From assembly GCA_937921735.1 (NCBI GenBank), contig CAKZTQ010000032.1:32169-96168 (forward strand): a DNA stretch of 64,000 bases, given 5' to 3'. This document shows, piece after piece, positions 58,080 to 64,000 of the stretch. The translations under genes and the position numbers were made by a program. Positions within the stretch are counted from its first letter, which is position 1. Each line of letters begins with the position of its first letter. The notes beneath the pieces are model-generated. The model was not told where the DNA came from, searched no databases, and was given only the letters and a program-made list of their open reading frames with translations. Origin of the DNA: an uncultured archaeon. Its GTDB lineage: Archaea > Hadarchaeota > Hadarchaeia > Hadarchaeales > Hadarchaeaceae.

Positions 58080-59027
58080 ATGATTGGAATGAAGGTATTC
58101 CTTGCGTCTGGCTTCTTTAAGAACATTAAGAGAAGTGTTATGGATGGTGTGAAGGCCGATGAACTAGAGGTTAGAGACCACTTGCTTAAGGAGAAAATTC
58201 TCAAATACTATGGTGATGGCCCAATCAAGCTGTGGGCTTTGAAGGAGCCTCTTCATGATCGCTGGGCCTCCATCGATGAGGAGGATTACGTATTATTCTA
58301 TCATGCGGGCAAGTTTATCTATGTTGGCAGGGTATCCTTCAAATATCCATTTGCTGAAGAAAATAAGCAAATAAAAGCTGGCGGTTATTTAGCGGAAAGT
58401 GTTTGGGGTAGGGATGTTAACGGCGAAACTTGGCCCCTCCTCTTTTTCTTGAAAGATGTAAGGGAGATAGATCTACCCTTATCTAAACTCAACGAGTTGG
58501 CAGGATATAACTTGACGTCTGTAAGGGGATTTATGAAGATGCAGGAGAAGAAGGGTCAAAATGTTATTGAATATTTGCAGCAAGTTTACCTTAAACCTCC
58601 TGTTAAACCTCCGGCTAAGCCCTTAGAGTTAATCCAGCACGATGAGATAGTTGATGCTATCTATGCTCTTGGCGAGCTAATAGGATATAAGCCTGAAAGG
58701 AAATGGAGGCATAAAAGGTATGAGTTCGATGTCGTATGGCACAAGCCTCCTAGGATCGGCCCGAAATATGTGTTTGAAGTCCATGTAAAGGGAAGCTTGG
58801 AGAAAGCTCTACTAAGGCTTAAGCATGCCTATGACTTGTGGGAATCTCAAATATTTCTAGTCTCGACAGAAGATCAGCTTGAAGAGGCCCAATCAAAATT
58901 TCTAGGCGAGCTTCACGAGCTTAAAGACAAAGTGACCCTCCTAAATATAAAAGACGTCGAAGAGTTTTACGGTTTTAAAGGAAAATTCGAGTGGCTTGAG
59001 AGGAAGTTCGGATTAAAACCGACATAA
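58080..59027 (+). CDS. EVE/YTH-like N-terminal domain plus PD-(D/E)xK-like C-terminal domain
   Basis: HDRWASIDEEDYVLFYHAGKFIYVGRVSFKYPF...AESVWGRDVNGETWPLLFFLKDVREIDLP; C-terminal YEFDVVWHKPPRIGPKYVFEVHVKGSLEKALLRLKHAYD. Confidence 0.55.
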   Translation: MIGMKVFLASGFFKNIKRSVMDGVKADELEVRDHLLKEKILKYYGDGPIKLWALKEPLHDRWASIDEEDYVLFYHAGKFIYVGRVSFKYPFAEENKQIKAGGYLAESVWGRDVNGETWPLLFFLKDVREIDLPLSKLNELAGYNLTSVRGFMKMQEKKGQNVIEYLQQVYLKPPVKPPAKPLELIQHDEIVDAIYALGELIGYKPERKWRHKRYEFDVVWHKPPRIGPKYVFEVHVKGSLEKALLRLKHAYDLWESQIFLVSTEDQLEEAQSKFLGELHELKDKVTLLNIKDVEEFYGFKGKFEWLERKFGLKPT

Positions 59028-59041
59028 ATATTTCGGATGAG

Positions 59042-59081
59042 AAATTTTTACCCCTTGCCTTTGGGTTTGGGGTAAAAATTT
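59042..59081. terminator. 13-bp perfect inverted repeat, candidate terminator
   Basis: AAATTTTTACCCC (59042-59054) / GGGGTAAAAATTT (59069-59081), 14-nt loop, 15 nt after the stop codon. Confidence 0.6.
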
Positions 59082-59347
59082 TAACCCTTAAAGAAACAAA
59101 ATATATTTTGGTAGACACTAAACGAGGAACCATAACAACGAAACCGGTAGACAACGACATCCATCCCCTTACTCGAGTTCCTCGTGGGAAACGGTGGAGA
59201 GTCATTCGAACGAATAAGAACAACCAGTGAAGGCATGGGAGATAGCCAAGGAGACGGGACGAGCTTTGGGTATGAGGTTTTGTGGCAGGCGAGGAGAGAG
59301 GGCGTATTACCATCATCCAAACCCGGGAGACCACGCAAGGTGAAGCC

Positions 59348-59701
59348 ATGACGTATTGGAAATGCAAGGAATGCGGGAGGATCTGGCTCGAGGAGGTGCC
59401 CCTAAATTACGAGAGATGTCCCTTCTGCGAGGCATCACCGAACTTCGAGAGGGTCGCGAATCCGAGCAAGACCGACCTTCCCGATCAAAAGGAGATCCTG
59501 AGGTATCTCTCGAATCATGGGGGGTCGTCGACCAACGACGAGATGTATCGGGAGAAGTTGGGGGATGTGGGGAGGGGCTGGGACACGATACAAAAGCTCA
59601 AGAAGTTGGCGGACGAGGGGAAGGTAAGACGGGAGATCCAGCACATCTTCCAAGGAGGGAGGTGCGTGCGGACGATAATCAGATGGAGTTCGGTCTCTTA
59701 G
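59348..59701 (+). CDS. Zinc-ribbon / winged-helix-like small protein
   Basis: MTYWKCKECGRIWLEEVPLNYERCPFC and ILRYLSNHGGSSTNDEMYREKLGDVGRGWDTIQKLKKLADEGKV. Confidence 0.55.
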   Translation: MTYWKCKECGRIWLEEVPLNYERCPFCEASPNFERVANPSKTDLPDQKEILRYLSNHGGSSTNDEMYREKLGDVGRGWDTIQKLKKLADEGKVRREIQHIFQGGRCVRTIIRWSSVS

Positions 59702-59744
59702 TCAACGTGTCAATCGCAATATCCGCTTTTTCTTTCCAATTAAA

Positions 59745-60010
59745 AAGAGGTAAAAATCGGCTTAAATTCTCAAAAATTCGGTTATCAAACGATTTAAAAA
59801 GGAAAATCCTAGTTTAAATTTGTGAAAGTTCAATTAATTCATGAAAATCGACTTAACTCGTGAAAAATATGGAAAAACCCGGAAAAATTCAACTTGATTC
59901 CCAAAAATTCCTGGTTAATTTGAAAAATCCCATTAATTCTGAAAAAATTCGACTTAATTCTCGAAAAATTCGTGAAAAAATCCGGTTCGGGAAAATCCCG
60001 ATCAATTGGT
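59745..60010. repeat. Degenerate AT-rich repeat region
   Basis: Imperfect copies of AAAAATCGRCTTAATTCTCGAAAAATTCG near 59751, 59842, 59882 and 59941. Confidence 0.6.
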
Positions 60011-60148
60011 ACTTAGCCATGTGAACGGGAAAAATTATCATGAAAAGCCGGAAAATTTAAAAATAAATATGATAAAAATTGGGAAGTTAAAATTTTATTG
60101 AGTCCAACAACTACAATTAAGGAACAAGTTGAAACTGGGGGAATAAGA

Positions 60149-60307
60149 ATGAACAAGTGTGGGATTTGCGGGAAAGGGGGCGACGATGTTAGTTTGCTCT
60201 TTGCCCACCATCGAGAATTGGGAGGCGTTTGGCTTTGTGGTGATTGCTGGAAGAAGGAATACCACAGGATATTGTCCTCTGGTGGATCCGGTAGCTGCTG
60301 CGGATAA
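60149..60307 (+). CDS. Small zinc-finger protein
   Basis: MNKCGICGKGG...LFAHHRELGGVWLCGDCWKKE. Confidence 0.6.
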   Translation: MNKCGICGKGGDDVSLLFAHHRELGGVWLCGDCWKKEYHRILSSGGSGSCCG

Positions 60308-60330
60308 ATAAGAAATGAAGATGACCTCGA

Positions 60331-60637
60331 ATGATTGAAATCAAGCCCCTAAATACTCGGTCAGGAGCTGCAGTAGGTGTTGAGATAAGAAACCCAGAAG
60401 AGCCTAAAAAGCCAGCTATCATAGTGGTAATAGCGAAGAGGGAGTCTTTTGGTCTGCGGTAACTTTGACATAAATGAGCTTGAAAAAAGAAATGTAACCG
60501 CAGCCAGAATAGTTGGCTTAACGAAAATTGAAGATGTTCTGCAAAGAAATGTTGTTTCTGTCGCATCGCTGGCTAAGGCTTTAGGCGTCAATGTGGGCAT
60601 GTCTGGCAGCGATGCTCTTGAGAAAATGAACGTCTAA
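60331..60637 (+). pseudogene. DUF1805-like gene interrupted by a single +1 frameshift
   Basis: Frame 1 MIEIKPLNTRSGAAVGVEIRNPEEPKKPAIIVVIAKRESF then, skipping one nt near 60451, VCGNFDINELEKRNVTAARIVGLTKIEDVLQRNVVSVASLAKALGVNVGMSGSDALEKMNV. Confidence 0.75.
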
Positions 60638-60667
60638 GTCTATAGCCGAAAGGGGGGATAAAAAATT

Positions 60668-61072
60668 ATGGAGAAGGAAAAGAAAAAGGAACCTAAAATA
60701 CTTGAAGATTGCTATAAGTCTGCTGAGCATGAAAATGTGATTTGGGTTTGCGACGGAGCCGCAAACGTGGGTCAAGTGGGCCAAGCGGTTGGTGTTCTGC
60801 TAACAAACATAGATAAGGGACGCATGTGTTGTACAGTAGCCGTTGCAGCGGGCTCTAAGCCGCATCTGGACATAGCTGAAAAAGCGAAAAAGAACATAGT
60901 AATAAACGGGTGCGCAAACAGGTGCGCTTCCAAAGTTTTAGAGAAGGCTGGAAAGAAAATACACTATGAAATAATCATATCGAAGTATTTGCAAAAGGTT
61001 CCAACGCTTGACATCTATATGGGCGATGCAAAAAAGATAGCCCAAATAATAACTGAAGAAGCCAAGCTTTAA
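60668..61072 (+). CDS. DGC-domain putative zinc-binding protein
   Basis: DGAANVGQVGQAVGV, INGCANRCASKVLEKAGK. Confidence 0.8.
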   Translation: MEKEKKKEPKILEDCYKSAEHENVIWVCDGAANVGQVGQAVGVLLTNIDKGRMCCTVAVAAGSKPHLDIAEKAKKNIVINGCANRCASKVLEKAGKKIHYEIIISKYLQKVPTLDIYMGDAKKIAQIITEEAKL

Positions 61073-61237
61073 AATGGAAAAGCAGACAGCGATGTTGCTC
61101 TTGTTTGCTTTATGCTAATGCTTCACCTAAAAAGCTTTTGGAAACAATTTTACTGGTAAAAATTTAAAAACGATGGCCTCGATGAATGCTAGGGTGATCC
61201 CCGGTATGAGTACCGAAAAATTCGACGGTGGCGTTGG

Positions 61238-61588
61238 GTGTTCGATATGGGCATCCACGTTATCGCCGAATTGTTCGGTGTCGATCCGGAGAGAATTTCC
61301 CGAGTGGATCCCCTGCGACGAGTGCTCGAGCGAGTGGTCTCTAGGTCTGGCTTGAGGGCGGTCCACTCCGCTTATCACCAGTTTGAGCCCCACGGAGTTT
61401 CGGGTTTCTACCTGCTGAAGGAATCACACCTAAGTGTCCACACTTGGCCCGAACACGGATACGTCGCCGTCGACATCTTCACCTGCGGCCGAGAGGGCGC
61501 TGCCATCCGCGCTCTGGAGCTTTTGGTGAGCGAGCTGAGGCCTAAGCATGTCAAGAGGAAGATCATAAGGAGGGATCCATTTGAATAA
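61238..61588 (+). CDS. speD: S-adenosylmethionine decarboxylase proenzyme
   Basis: FYLLKESHLSVHTWPEHGYVAVDIFTCG; Ser in ESHLS at the processing site. Confidence 0.92.
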   Translation: MFDMGIHVIAELFGVDPERISRVDPLRRVLERVVSRSGLRAVHSAYHQFEPHGVSGFYLLKESHLSVHTWPEHGYVAVDIFTCGREGAAIRALELLVSELRPKHVKRKIIRRDPFE

Positions 61589-62609
61589 GGTAGAGGAGCT
61601 CATCCTCCGCGAGCTCGCAGCCTCCGAGAAGTCCCTTTGGGAGCTCTTGGACGCCAGCCAGTTCCCCCTGAAGGATTTCCTCCGAGCTATCGAAGGCCTT
61701 CGTGCGAAGGGGCTCGTGGCGCCCACCGCAAAGGGGATTGGGCTCACCAGAAAAGGAGCCAAGGCGATCGGCGACCGCTCGGCAGCGTACGCTAGCAGCG
61801 TCTGCGATCGATGCTCAGGAAAGGGGATCCTACCGGAGGGCAAGTTCGAGGAAGTCCTCTCAGGGTTCAAGGAGTTGGTGAAGGGCAGGCCTGGTCCCTC
61901 GCTCTCCTTCTTTCAGGGTTATATGAAGGAGGAGGACGTCGTCGCCCGGGCGGCGCTGATGCACCTACGAGGCGATCTTCACCGCAGGGAGATCGTGCTC
62001 ATGGGCGACGATGACCTCCTGAGCATAGCCCTCTGCTTAACTGGCATGCCCTCTCGGGTCTGCGTGCTGGACGTGGACGAGAGGTTGGGGGATTTCATTA
62101 AAAAGGTAGGAAGGGAGCAGGGCTTCGACGTAGAGTTCAGAAAGTACGACGTGTCCGAACCGTTGCCCGAGGACTTGGTAGGAGCGTTCGACGTCTTCTC
62201 CTCCGAGCCCCTGGAGACGCTCAGCGGGCTTAGGGCCTTCGTGGCTAGGGGCGTGGGGTGCCTCCGGGAGAACGGGGCCGGCTACCTCGGTTTAACCCTG
62301 CTCGAGGCCTCGCTCGAGAAGTGGGCGGCGATCGAGAGGCTGCTGCTGGCGATGAATTGCGTGATAACCGACGTCATCAGGGATTTCTCGAGGTACCCCA
62401 CTAAGTACGGCGAGCTGAGCTACGAAACGTTCGTCGAGAACCTGAGCTTCCCCGTGCGGGAGAACCCTGGCATAGATTGGTACAAGGCGACCCTTTTCAG
62501 GTTCGAGGTGATGGGCAAACCGAGGCTCGTCATCCCCCCGACCAAGAGGCTGAGGATAAGCTACGTGGACCCCGAGGAGGACTTGACCTATCCTGGGCGT
62601 AGGCGATGA
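61581..62609 (+). CDS. bpsA: Branched-chain polyamine synthase BpsA (DUF43)
   Basis: REIVLMGDDDLLSIAL, VLDVDERLGDFI, wHTH N-terminus; contiguous with speD. Confidence 0.9.
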   Translation: MNKVEELILRELAASEKSLWELLDASQFPLKDFLRAIEGLRAKGLVAPTAKGIGLTRKGAKAIGDRSAAYASSVCDRCSGKGILPEGKFEEVLSGFKELVKGRPGPSLSFFQGYMKEEDVVARAALMHLRGDLHRREIVLMGDDDLLSIALCLTGMPSRVCVLDVDERLGDFIKKVGREQGFDVEFRKYDVSEPLPEDLVGAFDVFSSEPLETLSGLRAFVARGVGCLRENGAGYLGLTLLEASLEKWAAIERLLLAMNCVITDVIRDFSRYPTKYGELSYETFVENLSFPVRENPGIDWYKATLFRFEVMGKPRLVIPPTKRLRISYVDPEEDLTYPGRRR

Positions 62610-62637
62610 GTTACACGTGGCGCTGGGTCGCGAGGGC

Positions 62638-63672
62638 TCAGAGGAGTTCCGCCGCCGCCTTATATATCGGGTCGAGAAAGGTATAGTCCTTCACGAGGCT
62701 CATCTTTTCCAAGTTTTCCAATATGTTATGCATGACGCTACTCGAGATCGTGTAGCCCTCCTTCTCCTCTAGGTATCCCTTCACCTCGCTCCAGCTCCTT
62801 CTACCCTTCGCGATCGCTTTGAGCGCGTACTCATACCTCTTGGGCCTCCCCGCCAGGAGGTTTCTAAGCTCCCTTAAAGCCAGCCCGATCGCTTTCTCCT
62901 TTATCGATTTCAAGTCGGGTTTTCCCACCAAGCATGAGTTTCCGAAGAAAGTCAGCCAACCAGGTATCCCATCCAGTTCCTTGACGGCCTGTTCGAGTAT
63001 TCCTCCCTCGATTCTAATACCAGCTTCTTCAAATCCCCTCCTAAGGAAGTCCATCGATTGCTCCTCGGTAAACCTTTCCAGCACCACTTCCTGAATGAAC
63101 CTTCCGTAAAGCGGCGAGCTCTCGTCTTCCACCCCCAAAAACTCATGGAGGAGGCCCACCTCGGAGCCCGTCAAAATAAAGGTCAGGTCCCTGTCGTAAT
63201 CATAGGCATGGGCCATCGCGTTCTTTATTTCGATGGAGAAGGGCCCCCGAAGCTTTTGGGCCTCGTCTACGGCGATGATCATTTTTCCCTCGTTCAAGCG
63301 GTCAAAGAGCTCCACCAGGCTCAGGCTCTCCCTCCCCTTCCAGCCGATCTCGATCTCGAGCCCGAGGATTTTAATCCCCCTCACAGACTTTAGGAGACCC
63401 TCAAGCCTTGGTAGCGAGGGCTTCAGGGCATTTGCAAGTAGGGAATAGAACTCCCTTCTTCCGTAGTTTGGACCCAACCCCCTAGCATCGATGATCACGC
63501 TGGGGCGATCTATTTCCTTGAGGGCAACCTTCAAGACCGAGGTCTTGCCTATCCTCCTTATTCCCGTTAGAACCACGAGTGGACGTTTAACGGCTTTTTT
63601 TATTTCCTCGAGTTCCCTCTCCCGGTCGAAGAGCTCCTCCCTTTTTTCCTTGGGTCTTTCGTCGAATAGCAT
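62638..63672 (-). CDS. Archaeal AAA ATPase (SSO-type, STAND-like)
   Basis: P-loop VLTGIRRIGKTSVLK, Walker B MIIAVDEAQ, LTGSEVGLL sensor. Confidence 0.88.
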   Translation of the reverse strand: MLFDERPKEKREELFDRERELEEIKKAVKRPLVVLTGIRRIGKTSVLKVALKEIDRPSVIIDARGLGPNYGRREFYSLLANALKPSLPRLEGLLKSVRGIKILGLEIEIGWKGRESLSLVELFDRLNEGKMIIAVDEAQKLRGPFSIEIKNAMAHAYDYDRDLTFILTGSEVGLLHEFLGVEDESSPLYGRFIQEVVLERFTEEQSMDFLRRGFEEAGIRIEGGILEQAVKELDGIPGWLTFFGNSCLVGKPDLKSIKEKAIGLALRELRNLLAGRPKRYEYALKAIAKGRRSWSEVKGYLEEKEGYTISSSVMHNILENLEKMSLVKDYTFLDPIYKAAAELL

Positions 63673-63673
63673 G

Positions 63674-63707
63674 TTCTGCCCCAGAATATATTTTCTGCCC
63701 CAGAATA
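63674..63707. promoter_or_regulatory. Two direct copies of TTCTG-CCC-CAGAA at the ATPase gene start
   Basis: TTCTGCCCCAGAATA at 63674-63688 and 63693-63707; each contains inverted 5-bp arms. Confidence 0.55.
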
Positions 63708-63741
63708 AAAGATTTCGGTCTCGGCGATGGGCAATCGAACC

Positions 63742-63978
63742 TTACATCGCGCGAAGCAGGAGGAAGGCGAAAAGGACGGCCAAGAGGATGCCGACGAGCA
63801 TCATCGCCTTTGCGATGGTCTCGCTGGTTCCAAAGGCTATGGGAAAGGGGCCGATGACTACGACGCCCCCTCCCTCGACCCTGCTCTTCTCGGCCGCCTT
63901 AAACAAGCCGTAGGCGATGGTGAGCATGCCGATGAATATGAGCAGGAAACCCGCGATGATGAGGTACCTAAGGTCCAT
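63742..63978 (-). CDS. Small membrane protein (TIGR00304/DUF131-like)
   Basis: MDLRYLIIAGFLLIFIGMLTIAYGLF...GGGVVVIGPFPIAFGTSETIAKAMMLVGILLAVLFAFLL. Confidence 0.75.
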   Translation of the reverse strand: MDLRYLIIAGFLLIFIGMLTIAYGLFKAAEKSRVEGGGVVVIGPFPIAFGTSETIAKAMMLVGILLAVLFAFLLLRAM

Positions 63979-64000
63979 GTTTAAGCCCCATATCAATTTT

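Noticed and set aside
59745-60010. Considered as CRISPR array
   Set aside because: Copies are degenerate, irregularly spaced and without uniform unique spacers; no cas genes nearby.

Overview
This is a 64 kb window of a gene-dense archaeal chromosome, probably from a thermophile (BpsA and SpeD polyamine genes, archaeosine TGT, type III RuBisCO). The taxon cannot be fixed by eye; the gene content would suit a Hadarchaeota-like or euryarchaeal-related lineage. Most of the window is core: EF-2, KsgA, aspartate kinase, EndoIII, acetyl-CoA synthetase, a Lrp regulator, R15P isomerase, TgtA, MAT, an HMG-CoA synthase/thiolase/DUF35 block, TrmI, SecF-SecD, an A-type ATP synthase locus split into divergent halves, TrpRS, EndA, adenine deaminase, RuBisCO III, rpoN/S9/L13/L18e and Nre with a radical SAM protein. 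Accessory or decaying sequence lies near the tRNA genes (about 43-44.7 kb and 52.6-61 kb). Strongest points for follow-up: (1) an operon of two paralogous small membrane proteins plus NikR, preceded by GTAATA-N16-TATTAC, the 6-16-6 geometry of NikR operators; (2) a group-4-like [NiFe] hydrogenase module with an HdrB-type subunit and a four-cluster ferredoxin but no adjacent membrane subunits, whose large-subunit homology runs back to the HdrB UAG stop without a normal start codon; (3) a tRNA-Glu(UUC) gene that reads as having two introns, one of them non-canonical in the D-arm, in a genome with a short single-domain EndA; (4) two unrelated EVE/PUA-like plus PD-(D/E)xK-like fusion proteins next to tRNA genes, candidate modification-dependent nucleases; (5) a ~140 nt candidate structured ncRNA upstream of adenine deaminase. 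All family calls are by reading motifs; no searches were run.
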